Shown here piece after piece: positions 50,557-59,873 of a DNA stretch of 64,000 nt. Below the pieces are notes generated by a model. It worked only from the letters and a program-made list of their open reading frames with translations, made no database searches and was not told the DNA's origin. The position numbers were made by a program, and so were the translations under genes. The DNA comes from Mycolicibacterium flavescens (GTDB lineage Bacteria > Actinomycetota > Actinomycetes > Mycobacteriales > Mycobacteriaceae), in the NCBI RefSeq assembly GCF_001722335.1, contig NZ_MIHA01000014.1, forward strand, positions 1 to 64,000, in the 5' to 3' direction. The stretch's first letter is position 1. Each line of letters starts with the position of its first letter.

Positions 50557-51832
50557 CGCAATTGCCGGGTGCCTGCTCGCGACGACAGTGTTGGCCGCCT
50601 GCGCGACGAGCCCGGCCCCGCAGCAACCGTCACCCACCCCACCTCCGAGTACACCAGCGAGCACCGAAGACCTGACAACCGCGACGGTCGCCGTCGACCC
50701 CGCTCTCGCGCAGGCCCCGTTCGACGAGCCACGCAAGGCGCTGATCCCGGCCGGCTGGTCGATGTCGGTGTGGGCCCGCATTCCCCGCGCCAGGCTGATG
50801 GCGTGGGCACCCGACGGCGCACTGCTGGTCAGCCAGCCCAGCACGGGCACGGTCCTCCGCCTCGAACCCGGCACGTCGCCGCCGCGCCAGACCACCCTGC
50901 TCGAGGGCCTCGACCAACCGCACGGGTTGACCTTCGTCGGTGACACGCTCTACGTCGCAGAGAGCGACCAGGTCGACGCGTACGTCTACGTGAACGGCGC
51001 TGTGACCCAGCGACGCACCCTCGCCGACGGCCTGCCGGACGCGAAGAGCCCCGACCTCAAGGGCGCCTACGCCCACGCGCTCAAGTCGGTGGCCGTCGGA
51101 CCCGACGGCAGCGTCTACTTCTCGATCGGCTCGACCGGCAACATCTCGGCCGAGGACCGCGACGCCGACCCGCCGCGCGCCTCGATCATGCGCATACCGC
51201 CCGACGGCGGGCCGGCGGAACCGTTCGCGACCGGCGTGCGTAACGGCACCGGCCTGGCCGTCGCTCCGGACGGCGCACTGTGGACCGCAGTCAACAACCG
51301 CGACAACGTTGCCGACCCCGCGACCGGAGAGGTCACCACCGAATACGTCAGCGGCCATCCTCCCGAGTCGGTGGCCAGGCTGACGCCCGGTCGCGAATTG
51401 GGTTGGCCCTTCTGCAATCCCGACGGCGGACCCGCCGATCTGCCGCTGATCCGCGACGTGCAGACCAACCCCGACGGTGACCGTCTCGACTGCGCGGCGC
51501 TCCCGCCGATCGAGCAGAGCCTTCCCGCGCACGCTGCGCCGCTCGGGATGACCTTCACCGACGGCGTGCTACCCGGGCCGTACGCCAGCGGTGCCCTCAT
51601 CGGCGTGCACGGTTCGTGGAACCGTGAACCGCCGCTCGCCCCCGAGGTCGCGTTCTTCCCCTGGCGCAACGGCGAACTCGCCGACCAGCAGACGCTGGTC
51701 AGCGGGTTCCAGGCCGACGACGGATCCCGGTGGGGCCGTCCGGTCGCCGCGACCGTCGGTCCCGACGGCGCGGTCTACGTCAGCGACGACTACGCCGACG
51801 CGGTGTACCGACTGGCCCCACCCGGCCGCTAG
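50534..51832 (+). CDS. Exported lipoprotein, soluble sugar-dehydrogenase-like beta-propeller
   Basis: A 432-residue exported protein with a lipobox (LLATTVLAAC, Cys near residue 22), a Pro/Thr/Ser-rich linker and a six-bladed propeller of the PQQ-dependent sugar dehydrogenase/NHL kind: GLTFVGDTLYVAES, SVAVGPDGSVYFSIGST, GLAVAPDGALWTAVNN, LIGVHGSWNRE and AAVGPDGAVYVSDD. The metal/PQQ site residues are not sure. The ATG at 50534 lies within the pirin 3' end, so both are cotranscribed. Confidence 0.82.
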   Translation: MRVLLRRNAIAGCLLATTVLAACATSPAPQQPSPTPPPSTPASTEDLTTATVAVDPALAQAPFDEPRKALIPAGWSMSVWARIPRARLMAWAPDGALLVSQPSTGTVLRLEPGTSPPRQTTLLEGLDQPHGLTFVGDTLYVAESDQVDAYVYVNGAVTQRRTLADGLPDAKSPDLKGAYAHALKSVAVGPDGSVYFSIGSTGNISAEDRDADPPRASIMRIPPDGGPAEPFATGVRNGTGLAVAPDGALWTAVNNRDNVADPATGEVTTEYVSGHPPESVARLTPGRELGWPFCNPDGGPADLPLIRDVQTNPDGDRLDCAALPPIEQSLPAHAAPLGMTFTDGVLPGPYASGALIGVHGSWNREPPLAPEVAFFPWRNGELADQQTLVSGFQADDGSRWGRPVAATVGPDGAVYVSDDYADAVYRLAPPGR

Positions 51833-52126
51833 CTACCGGACCGCGGTGCCGCGCGGCGTCCCGGTGCGCTTACCGGTGATGCCGACGTAGATCGCGATCA
51901 GCACGATTGCGACGATGATCCCGACCAGGAACGGGATCACTTCCCAGCCGCCGTTGGAATTCGAGTAGCCGACCTGGTAGGTAAGCCAGCTACCGATGAA
52001 CGAACCGAGCGCGCCCAGCACGATCGTCATGATCAAGCCGATGTTCTGTTTGCCCGGCATGATGAGCCGAGCCAGCGCGCCGACGATCAACCCGACGACG
52101 AGCGCGCTCAGGATGGTGCCGATCAT
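51833..52126 (-). CDS. GlsB/YeaQ/YmgE stress-response membrane protein
   Basis: A 97-residue integral membrane protein with three hydrophobic segments (GTILSALVVGLIVGALARLIMPG, then IGLIMTIVLGALGSFIGSWL, then PFLVGIIVAIVLIAIYVGI). This is the transglycosylase-associated (YeaQ) family, linked to envelope stress and glutamate-dependent acid resistance in enterobacteria. Its stop abuts that of the convergent gene. Confidence 0.85.
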   Translation of the reverse strand: MIGTILSALVVGLIVGALARLIMPGKQNIGLIMTIVLGALGSFIGSWLTYQVGYSNSNGGWEVIPFLVGIIVAIVLIAIYVGITGKRTGTPRGTAVR

Positions 52127-52229
52127 TTCTGCTCCCTCTGTTGTGCGGTCGCTGGCCGATTACCCGTTAACCCGGTAAAAAACGCTTCTCTTCAGGCGAG
52201 ACCCGATTGTGATGTCGCTGTGACGAAAG

Positions 52230-52258
52230 TTGACAGTGTTCAAGGTGTGATTGATGGT
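52230..52258 (+). promoter_or_regulatory. Candidate promoter of the NAGPA gene
   Basis: TTGACA (52230-52235) and a weak -10-like GATGGT (52253-52258), 17 bp apart. If real, the upstream in-frame GTG at 52220 cannot be the start, which favours the GTG at 52295. Confidence 0.4.
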
Positions 52259-52294
52259 GTCTCTATTTCTGCTGGCGTTCCGAAAGGGTCGACG

Positions 52295-53377
52295 GTGTCC
52301 TCGACAACCGCAAACATCCGGCGATTCGCGGTCTCAGCTGCGGCGCTGCTGCTGTGCGCGGTGATGTCGACGTCGGCGGGTGTGCCGACGGCGGCCGCGG
52401 CGGGCGCGCGCGAACTGCTCGCCAACGCGATCGCCGCGACCCGCGGGGCGTACCTGGTCTACAACTTCGGGTCCGGGCACCCCGCGCCGATGCTCAACGC
52501 CGGCGGCAATTGGTACGAGGCGAACGGCGGCGGCCGCCTGATGATCATCAAAGGCGCATCCAGCCGGCTGGCGCCCCGGTTGCTGGTCGACTCGCACCGC
52601 GGGTATCAGTCCCGCTGCGAGCGCGATCCGCGCGCCCGGACCGGTGAGGGCCTGTGGCAGGCGTCGGAGATCTTCACACCGCTGCAGGCGTGGCAGGCGC
52701 TCGGCCAGCCGACCATCGCGATCAACGCCAACTTCTTCGACGTGCGCGGCCAGAAGGGCGGCTCGTGGAAAACCACCGGCTGCAGTTCACCGCTCGGCGC
52801 CTACGTCGACAACACCCGCGGTCAGGGCAAGGCCAACGCCGCGGTCACCGGCACCATCGCCTACGCGGGTAAGCAGGGGCTCTCCGGCGGCAACGAGCAC
52901 TGGAGGGCGCTGTCGACGATGATCATGCCGGTCAGCGGCGCCCCCTACGTGGTTCCGCCAAAGACTCCCGACGACTACGACGCGGCCTCACCGGTGATCC
53001 AGGACCTGGTCGACAAGGGCACGCGGTTCGTCGCGGTCGCCGGGATCGGGTTGCTCGCACCGGGCGACACCGGTCAGCTCAACGACGGCGGCCCCAGCGC
53101 GGCGCGCACCGCGATCGCCTACGCCCGGGACAAGGACGAGATGTACGTCTTCCAGGGCGGCAGCTACACCCCCGACCAGATCCAGGACCTGTTCCGGGGG
53201 TTGGGAAGTGACACCGCGGTGCTGCTCGACGGCGGCGGATCGTCGTCGATCGTGCTGCGCCGCGACACCGGCGGCATGTGGACCGGTGCGGGCGTTCCCC
53301 GCGGCTCGTGCGACACCCGTCAGGTGCTGTGCGACTCGCGGGAACGCGCCCTTCCCAGCTGGCTCGCCTTCAACTAG
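52295..53377 (+). CDS. Exported NAGPA (phosphodiester glycosidase) domain protein
   Basis: A 360-residue exported protein. The signal peptide is at residues ~10-38 (RRFAVSAAALLLCAVMSTSAGVPTAAAAGA). The NAGPA domain shows AINANFFDVRGQ, GGPSAARTAIAYARD and TAVLLDGGGSSSIVLRR. These proteins hydrolyse sugar phosphodiesters, in bacteria probably on cell-wall or exopolysaccharide-linked substrates. GTG at 52295 with GAAAGGG 6 bases upstream. It is convergent and overlaps the next gene by 4 bases. Confidence 0.8.
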   Translation: MSSTTANIRRFAVSAAALLLCAVMSTSAGVPTAAAAGARELLANAIAATRGAYLVYNFGSGHPAPMLNAGGNWYEANGGGRLMIIKGASSRLAPRLLVDSHRGYQSRCERDPRARTGEGLWQASEIFTPLQAWQALGQPTIAINANFFDVRGQKGGSWKTTGCSSPLGAYVDNTRGQGKANAAVTGTIAYAGKQGLSGGNEHWRALSTMIMPVSGAPYVVPPKTPDDYDAASPVIQDLVDKGTRFVAVAGIGLLAPGDTGQLNDGGPSAARTAIAYARDKDEMYVFQGGSYTPDQIQDLFRGLGSDTAVLLDGGGSSSIVLRRDTGGMWTGAGVPRGSCDTRQVLCDSRERALPSWLAFN

Positions 53378-55968
53378 GCAGCGGCTCCGCCCGCGTCTCC
53401 GTCGTTGTCGGCGCCACCGTCGTCGTTCGAGTCGTTGTCCGCCTTGACTTGCTGCGGAGCCGACCCACCGACCGCCGTGGTGGACGCATCGTTGCCCTGC
53501 TTGGCGTCGTTGGGCCCGAACTTGTTGCCGCTCTTGAGATTTGCGCCCTCGTCCTCGTCGTCGGCGGCACCGTCGTCGGCGGCACCCTCATCGACGGCGT
53601 CCTCATCCGCGGCGTCCTCGTCAACGACGTCCTCATCGACGGCGTCCTCGTCAACGACGTCCTCATCGACGACGTCCTCATCGACGACGTCCTCGTCGTC
53701 GGTGCCGTCCTGGTCGGTGCCGTCCTGCTCGTCGCCACTCGAAGGCGGCGTCTCCGCTGCCGGCTCTTCTTCCTGCGCGGGCTCTTCCGCCGGCTGCTCC
53801 TCGTTCGGTTCCTCGTCGGCCGGGGCCTTGTCGTCGACGACGTCGCCGTCCTTCTCCTCACCGTCGGTGCCGTCGAGCTCGTCGCCGCCGAGCGACTCGT
53901 CACCGGTGCCGAGCGAGAGCATGCGTGCGCCCGAGTCAGGCAGCGACGACGCCTCGGCCAACCCGCTGCGCAGCGCCGACGCCTGCGGTGTGAGCCCACC
54001 GAGCAGACCTCCGAGCAGACCGCCCACCACGTCGTTGACGATGTCCTCGAGCCCGCCGACAAGTCCGCCGAGCAGGCCGCCACCGATCAGACCGCCGAGG
54101 CCGCCGCCGAGACCGCCGCCGCTCGGGGCGCCGCCGAGCAGACCGCCCAGCCCGCCGCCCGCGAGGATATTGAGCAGGTTGCTGATGACGTTCGGCGTGC
54201 CCGTGGTCGGGTTGCCGCTGAAGAACTCCTTCTGGATGCCGGCCACCAGCTGGTTGAACACCACGCCCGGCACCGCGCTCCAGTTCACGTTCGGGAACGA
54301 GAAGAACGGCGTCGGGATGCCCGCTTCGGTGAGCGTGCGCTCGTACGCGCCCGTCTCCGGGTTGAACACGACGTCGGTGTAGCCGAGGTTCACCAGACTG
54401 GTCAGCGCCGGCGCCAACGCGTTGGCCACCAGGCTGAACGGGTTCATCCGAGCCAGCGCGCCCAGCGTCACGATGTTGACGACGTCGGCGGCCAGGTACA
54501 GCGGTTCCAACAGCGGCAGCGTGGCCGACGGCAGTGTCAGGAACAGGTTGATCGCCAACGGATCCGGGCCGAGCACCGGGCCGAGGATGTCGTCGAGCTG
54601 CGAAAGGATCTGCTCGGTGACCGTGTCCAGCGTGATGCCGCGCAGCATGTAGGTCGGCAGCAGGCCCGCAGCGAGGTTGTTCAACAACGAGAACGGGTTC
54701 GGCCATGCCGCGAAGTCGGACAGGATGTCGTACTCGATCGCGCCGTCGACCTTGATCGGGATCAGGTTCGCGCCGCCGACCGACAGCCCGGTGTTCAGCA
54801 GCGGGATGCCGCCGGAGTGCTGCACCTCGGTGTCCGGCGTGACGGTGTCGATGCCGAACAGCCGGAACAGCGGGTACATCCGGGCGAGCAGACCGCCGTT
54901 CGCGCGGCCCGGGTTCTGCAGCAGGATCAGCGGAAGCACCGTGAAGCTGCCCAACAGCGCGTCCTGCGCGTTCGGGCCGAGCCCACCCGGCTGGTTCGCC
55001 AGGTTGTCGACCACCTGCTGGTAGGCATCGCCCGCGGCGAACGCGCCCATCCCGATGCCGACAGTGACCGGGACCCGCAGGTGCACGACGTCCGGAAGGT
55101 CGATCGGCGGATTGTCGAGGATGGCCTCCAGACCGCTCAGGATCGGGCCGAGCGTGACACCCAGCAGCGGGTTCTCCGACAGCACGTCATTGATCCGGCC
55201 GACCAGGTCGGCGACCAGGTCCAGGCTGCCGACGCCGAGGTAGGGGGTGTTGTCGATCTCGTCGGCGACCGAGTTTGGCAGCGACGGCACCCAGCCGAGG
55301 TCGACGCCGAGCAGTTTCAGCGCGGTGAAGATCGGGCTGGCAGTGATGACGTTGAGCCCGGGGATGTCGAGGTTGGCGAGGTTCAGCGGGTCGCTCAGGT
55401 CCAGACCGACCAGGCCGAGCAGGCCGAGCAGCGTGACCTCACCGTCTTCATTGGTGATCCCGAGAAGGTCCAGCACCGGGACGAGCAGGCCCGCGAGCAC
55501 CGGGCCGAGGACCGTGTTGAGGACCGGCGTCAGATCGATCGGGACCGCGCCGAGGACTCCGCCGAGGATCTCGTTGAGGAGGAAGTTCGGGTCGCCGACC
55601 AGCTGGCCGAGCAGGCTGGGCAGGTCGAGCCCGGCGGCGTCGGCAAGCGCGGCCAGGTTGAAGTTCTCGACCACGGCGCGCAGCAGCAGGTCGCTGACGA
55701 ACTGCGCGAAGTCGTAGCCGACGGTGCCCAAACCGCCGGTGATGTCGGGGATCTGGTCCGGGTCCGGCCACTGGTTGATCGCGGCCAGCAGGTCGACTTG
55801 CGCGTCAACTACACGCCTGACCTCGGGGTTTGTTGGGTCCGGGAGCGGCTCCGAAAGCGGGAGGGCGGTGACTGTCAGCGCGGTCGCGGTCGCGGTGGCG
55901 GCGCCGAGCGCAGCGAACTTCTTGGCTTGACCGCTGCGCTTGTGGTGCGTTCCGTGTCGTCCGGCCAC
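53374..55968 (-). CDS. Large exported protein with acidic repeat tail
   Basis: An 864-residue protein of unknown function. An N-terminal signal-like stretch (KKFAALGAATATATALTVTALPL) precedes a ~580-residue region rich in Leu, Val, Gly and Pro with recurring LLG, DLP and PIL patterns. Residues ~600-660 are Gly/Leu repeats (GGLGGLLGGAPS-like). The tail is strongly acidic, with VDED-type pentapeptide repeats, ending in an Asp/Asn/Gly-rich stretch. GTG at 55968 has AAAGGA 7 bases before it. The composition resembles PE-PPE-linked proteins but no PE domain or WxG is seen. Probably cell-surface. Confidence 0.7.
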   Translation of the reverse strand: MAGRHGTHHKRSGQAKKFAALGAATATATALTVTALPLSEPLPDPTNPEVRRVVDAQVDLLAAINQWPDPDQIPDITGGLGTVGYDFAQFVSDLLLRAVVENFNLAALADAAGLDLPSLLGQLVGDPNFLLNEILGGVLGAVPIDLTPVLNTVLGPVLAGLLVPVLDLLGITNEDGEVTLLGLLGLVGLDLSDPLNLANLDIPGLNVITASPIFTALKLLGVDLGWVPSLPNSVADEIDNTPYLGVGSLDLVADLVGRINDVLSENPLLGVTLGPILSGLEAILDNPPIDLPDVVHLRVPVTVGIGMGAFAAGDAYQQVVDNLANQPGGLGPNAQDALLGSFTVLPLILLQNPGRANGGLLARMYPLFRLFGIDTVTPDTEVQHSGGIPLLNTGLSVGGANLIPIKVDGAIEYDILSDFAAWPNPFSLLNNLAAGLLPTYMLRGITLDTVTEQILSQLDDILGPVLGPDPLAINLFLTLPSATLPLLEPLYLAADVVNIVTLGALARMNPFSLVANALAPALTSLVNLGYTDVVFNPETGAYERTLTEAGIPTPFFSFPNVNWSAVPGVVFNQLVAGIQKEFFSGNPTTGTPNVISNLLNILAGGGLGGLLGGAPSGGGLGGGLGGLIGGGLLGGLVGGLEDIVNDVVGGLLGGLLGGLTPQASALRSGLAEASSLPDSGARMLSLGTGDESLGGDELDGTDGEEKDGDVVDDKAPADEEPNEEQPAEEPAQEEEPAAETPPSSGDEQDGTDQDGTDDEDVVDEDVVDEDVVDEDAVDEDVVDEDAADEDAVDEGAADDGAADDEDEGANLKSGNKFGPNDAKQGNDASTTAVGGSAPQQVKADNDSNDDGGADNDGDAGGAAA
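53596..53700. repeat. Seven 15-bp tandem repeats
   Basis: Seven consecutive 15-bp units of the type GGCGTCCTCGTCAAC / GACGTCCTCATCGAC encode the VDED[VA] pentapeptides of the acidic tail. Length change by units of 15 bp would keep the frame, so this is a likely variable-number locus. Confidence 0.85.
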
Positions 55969-56103
55969 GAGAGCATCCTTTCCGAGGCAAATTCGTATTG
56001 ACGTGACCGTAACACTCCAGACCTGAAGGTATGGAAAAACCCGCAAATTCTTGCTAACACAAAGACGGCGGTGACGCTGCCCGGCAGGGCGCCGAGCAAC
56101 CTC

Positions 56104-56879
56104 TCAGCGCGCCGCCGTCAACGCACTGCGCGCCGCGCCCGTCGCCTGCCGGGCGAAGCCGCCGCCGAACAGTGCGACGTGTGCGAGCAGCGGATACAGC
56201 TGGTGCAGGGCCGCCCGTTCGCGCCATCCCTCCCGCAACGGCTGTACCGACTCATAGCCGTCGAGCACCGCGTCGAGGTGCGGACACCCGAACAGCGCCA
56301 ACATCGCCAGGTCGGTCTCGCGGTGCCCGCCGTGCGCGGCCGGATCGATCAGCACCACCCCGTCCGGCGTCCACGTGACGTTGCCGCTCCACAGGTCACC
56401 GTGAAGTCGCGCCGGCTGATCGGCGTCGTCGAACTCCCCCGCCTCGCAGCGATCCGCGACCGCGTCGACCGTCGCAACCGCGTCCGCGCCGAGACGTGCC
56501 GCCGCTCGCTTGGCCATCGGCCGCAGGCGCTCGCGCGCGTAGGGGGACCCCAGGAGTCATGCCCGCGCAGCGACATCGGCAGCGGCTGCTGCAGGGGTCC
56601 GAAGAAGCCGGGCCCGGTCCATCCTGCGGGCGGTGCGCCGAACTGGTCGGCGCCCGCGTTGTGGGTGCGCGCCAGGCGCGCTCCGAACTCCGCGGCGGCC
56701 TCCCAGTCCGGACGCCCGCTCGGCAGGTGTTCGAGGGTCAGGCTGGCCTCGTCGTAGCCGATCACCCGTGCGCACGGGACGCCGTCGGGGGCGTTCGCCA
56801 GCCACTGCAACCCGGCGGCTTCACAGGCGAAGAACCCGGCCGGGGCGGCCTGGTTGCGTTTGACGAATTCGGCCGTCAT
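56104..56879 (-). pseudogene. Fructosamine kinase family gene with a single-base frameshift
   Basis: Homologous to fructosamine-3-kinases, which remove early glycation products from proteins. The N-terminal half reads MTAEFVKRNQAAPAGFFACEAAGLQWLANAPDGV, to HDSWGP; then the frame changes at a run of five G (56542-56546) and continues as YARERLRPMAKRAAARL, later RLHGDLWSGNVTWTPDGVVLIDPA. One base is missing in that run. Both halves keep catalytic residues, so either the gene is recently inactivated or this is a homopolymer sequencing error. ATG at 56879 overlaps the DUF1275 stop by 4 bases. Confidence 0.85.
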
Positions 56880-57556
56880 CGGCGAACTCGGCTGCCGTGC
56901 CAGAGGATCGCGCCGCTGAGCGCGACCAGCGCTGCCGCCAGGGCGATCACGGGAGCGACGGTGAAGCGCGTCATCGTCGCGCCGACCGCAGCGCCTGCGC
57001 ACATCGTCAGCACCACGCCGATCCGCAGGCGCTCGCGCTGACCGGTGCCGCCCGCCAGCCGGCTGTCGAATCCGATCCGCACAATCGTCGTGGTCAGCAC
57101 CGTGGTCGACAGTTCCTGGATGCCGAACTGCTGCGCGGTCGAGTTCTGCACACCGAACGTCAGCGCCAACCCGCCGATCAGCAGCAGCTTGCGGTTGTCG
57201 TGGTAGTCGAGGATCCCGGCGCCGGCGAGGGCCGCCAGCGCGGACAGCATGACGACCTCGAAGCCCATCGTGATCGCCAACCAGCGGTGGACCTGCGCGT
57301 TGAGGTGCCGCGACAGCCGGCCGCCGATCACGGCGCCGAGAACGAAACAGACGAACGCGACCAGCGCGCCGGTGACGTCGACGCCGGAGTGCGGCACCAG
57401 CCAGAAACCGAGGAAGATGACGTTGCCGGTCATGTTGGCGACGAACACGTGCCCGAGTTCGAGCACGCTGACCGCGTCGACCAACCCGGTCGCGAACGTC
57501 AGCAGCAGCAGGCAGCCGACCGTCATCCGTTGCGACAGAGGCGATTCGACTGCCAC
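56876..57556 (-). CDS. DUF1275 (YoaK) family membrane protein
   Basis: A 226-residue membrane protein with about six hydrophobic helices, beginning LLLLTFATGLVDAVSVLELGHVFVANMTGNVIFLG, typical for DUF1275. Function unproven. The ATG starts in front of the Mam1D gene stop with a 6-base gap, so it may share the mce1 transcript. Confidence 0.85.
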   Translation of the reverse strand: MAVESPLSQRMTVGCLLLLTFATGLVDAVSVLELGHVFVANMTGNVIFLGFWLVPHSGVDVTGALVAFVCFVLGAVIGGRLSRHLNAQVHRWLAITMGFEVVMLSALAALAGAGILDYHDNRKLLLIGGLALTFGVQNSTAQQFGIQELSTTVLTTTIVRIGFDSRLAGGTGQRERLRIGVVLTMCAGAAVGATMTRFTVAPVIALAAALVALSGAILWHGSRVRR

Positions 57557-57562
57557 GACCGG

Positions 57563-58384
57563 CTACAGCTGCGGCGTGAGATCCAGCGACGTGATCGTCG
57601 ACATCCGGGTGATCAACCACTTCGCGTCGCGGCGCTCCATCGTCAACCGGTACGACAGATACCGCAGCGACGGGATGTTCTTGGTCAGCGGGCTGGTGGC
57701 CACCGAGTTGGTGTAGACGATCGCGGAGGCCTCGGTCGGGGTCAGCGTCTCGACTGCGGCGCCGAGCACCTGGGTAGTGTTGGTGACCTGTGCCTGCTTG
57801 TTCGACGCGACGATCGCGTCGATGTACTTGCGGTACTCGAAAGCGAAGTCGCCGCCGAGGAATCCGGCCGACCGTTCCGGCAGTTGTTCCATGTTCTCGG
57901 GTGTGTAGGTCCACAGCGTCGAGATCGCGCTGGCGGCGGTAAGTGCGACGTCGAGTTTGGTGTCGACCTCGGCGCGCTCGGCGAGGTACGGCTGCAGCGT
58001 TGCCGCCGCGAACCCGGCCGCGCCGACGAACAGGACCGCTGCGATCAACACCGCGACGGTCAGCCTGCGGCCCGCAGGCCGGTGCGGTACGAACCGAACC
58101 TCCTGCGGCGTCACCTCGTCGGTCTCAGGCTGCTCACCGTCTGTGGTCGGCTCCTCGACAACGTCCTCGGCCTGCTCCGGTTCGGATTTCGCGGTGCGGG
58201 CGGCCTTGCCCATCGGCATCTTCGGAGCGGGCGCAGGCTCTTCGGCGGCCACCTCCTCCGCCTCCGGGGTAACCGTGCGGCGCTTGAACCAACGGCGCCG
58301 ACGCGGGGCTGCCTTGACGTCGTCGGCCGGGGTCTCGTCAGCGTCGGTGGTCAGATCACCTGGATCAGCTGGCTGATCTTCCAC
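57563..58384 (-). CDS. mam1D: Mce-associated membrane protein (Rv0178-like)
   Basis: A 273-residue protein: acidic N-terminal region, one transmembrane helix (LTVAVLIAAVLFVGAAGFAAATLQPY, around residue 110-135) and an extracytoplasmic NTF2-like domain of ~130 residues. GTG start overlaps the previous gene by 34 bases. It is the last of the four Mce-associated genes that follow mce1F; they support the Mce1 lipid transporter. Confidence 0.83.
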   Translation of the reverse strand: MEDQPADPGDLTTDADETPADDVKAAPRRRRWFKRRTVTPEAEEVAAEEPAPAPKMPMGKAARTAKSEPEQAEDVVEEPTTDGEQPETDEVTPQEVRFVPHRPAGRRLTVAVLIAAVLFVGAAGFAAATLQPYLAERAEVDTKLDVALTAASAISTLWTYTPENMEQLPERSAGFLGGDFAFEYRKYIDAIVASNKQAQVTNTTQVLGAAVETLTPTEASAIVYTNSVATSPLTKNIPSLRYLSYRLTMERRDAKWLITRMSTITSLDLTPQL

Positions 58385-58902
58385 TGCTGTCCTTCCTTGA
58401 TAGCCGTTGCCACCCAGCGGTTTCCGCTTTCGACCGTGGACTTGCCGTCCGGCGCCTTGGTGGAGATCTTGGTGGCGACCAGGATGTCGGCGCTACCGTT
58501 GTCGTTCCACCGCTGCACTCCCGCGGCCACCACGCTGCCGGTGGTGGGTTCGGCCTGGGCGACCTGGATCAGGATCTCGTTCTGCTTCTCCTTGAACGCC
58601 GTCGCGAACTCACCGGTGCCCTCCCCGAGGATCCGGTCCACGTAGGCGTTGGCGTTGAACGGATCCAGCGTCGTGTAGTTGGTCATGAACTCGCTGACGT
58701 AGCCCAGCGCGGCGGCGTCGCGGACCATCGCACGCCGGTCGGTCTCATGGCTGACGAGCATCAGCGCCGCCGCGGTGATCGCCGCGGTCATCAGCAGCGC
58801 GGTCACGACGGCCACCACCGGCAGGCCCCACCGCCGCGGCGCCGGTGGCGCCACCTCGAAGTAGTCCTGCTCGTCGGCGTCGACTCTGCGGCGCGGGCTC
58901 AT
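58351..58902 (-). CDS. mam1C: Mce-associated membrane protein (Rv0177-like)
   Basis: A 183-residue protein with one transmembrane helix (LPVVAVVTALLMTAAITAAALML) and an extracytoplasmic NTF2-like domain. The ATG at 58902 overlaps the preceding gene stop by 4 bases and was preferred over an upstream in-frame start. Part of the mce1 operon. Confidence 0.83.
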   Translation of the reverse strand: MSPRRRVDADEQDYFEVAPPAPRRWGLPVVAVVTALLMTAAITAAALMLVSHETDRRAMVRDAAALGYVSEFMTNYTTLDPFNANAYVDRILGEGTGEFATAFKEKQNEILIQVAQAEPTTGSVVAAGVQRWNDNGSADILVATKISTKAPDGKSTVESGNRWVATAIKEGQQWKISQLIQVI

Positions 58903-59873
58903 TGCCCCTGCACATTCATCTGCGGCTTCTTCAACACGGTGAGATTCGCGACGCGCCACTGGCCGTCGCCGGACTTCTCGAACTCCACCCGCACCGTGGC
59001 GGTGATGAACTTGAGCTCCTCGGTCTTGTTGCCGCGCTGACCCTGCATGGCCAGCAGCATCTCGGCGGTGTCGGGCGCCGCGGCCAGTACCGCGCTGCTG
59101 ACCGCCCAGTACTCGTTGGTGACACCGCCGGTCTCCTGCACCACTTTCTGCTGCGCTTCCAACTGCGGTCGGTAGCCGTCGGTCGTCAACGACTGGGCGC
59201 GCGAGAAGTCCTCCTGCAGCGACTCTTGGCGGTAGCTGAGCATCTCCTCGACGATCCGCGGTCCGTCTTCGGCGATCTGCGCGCGGGTGTTCTCCACGGC
59301 GCGCTCATGCCGGTAGACCACTGTGTAGCTCAACGCGATCGCCGCAGCGCACACGACGGTCGCGGCCACCAGCGCCGCCGCGGCGATCTTGCGCACCTGG
59401 CGCTGCGGCCGCGGAACGGAATGAACCTCGGTGCGCGCCAACAGATCCGCGAACGTGCGGTTGCGCCGCTCCCACAGCGGCCACAGCCAGCCGACGAAGA
59501 GCGCCGCGGTGTCCAGCAGATGCGCGATGTCACGCAACAGCAGCCGCCACACCCCCGGTGCGGACCCGCCGCGCCGACGCACCGCGATCCCGAGGACCGC
59601 GCGGCCCAGCGAGAACCCGGTGATCGTCGGCAGCACAAGGCGATTGACCGCCATCAGCAGAACCACCACCGCGGCGGTCACGGTGTAGCTCCACCACAGC
59701 GAACTGCGCACCGGCGCGGCCAACGCCACCAGCGCCAGCGTCGCCAGTACCGCCCACCCGAGCAGCACGTCGATGGCGAATGCGCCGGCCCGCGCGCCCC
59801 AGGAGGCGAGCGGGTCCTCGACGGCCCGTTCGGGTTCCGTCTCCTCCGGTGCCAGGGTCGACGTCGTGGTCAC
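58899..59873 (-). CDS. mam1B: RDD-domain Mce-associated membrane protein (Rv0176-like)
   Basis: A 324-residue protein. The N-terminal ~150 residues form an RDD domain with three transmembrane helices, including ARAGAFAIDVLLGWAVLATLALV and the Asp-rich RRNRTFADLLARTEV; a further helix (residues ~165-190) leads to an NTF2-like domain. Overlaps both neighbours by 4 bases. Confidence 0.85.
   Translation of the reverse strand: MTTTSTLAPEETEPERAVEDPLASWGARAGAFAIDVLLGWAVLATLALVALAAPVRSSLWWSYTVTAAVVVLLMAVNRLVLPTITGFSLGRAVLGIAVRRRGGSAPGVWRLLLRDIAHLLDTAALFVGWLWPLWERRNRTFADLLARTEVHSVPRPQRQVRKIAAAALVAATVVCAAAIALSYTVVYRHERAVENTRAQIAEDGPRIVEEMLSYRQESLQEDFSRAQSLTTDGYRPQLEAQQKVVQETGGVTNEYWAVSSAVLAAAPDTAEMLLAMQGQRGNKTEELKFITATVRVEFEKSGDGQWRVANLTVLKKPQMNVQGQ

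Noticed and set aside
53278..56001. Plus-strand open frame of about 900 codons opposite the acidic-tail protein
   Set aside because: The translation is Arg/Val/Gln-rich shadow sequence without domains; the minus-strand frame has a signal, ribosome-binding site and coherent composition.
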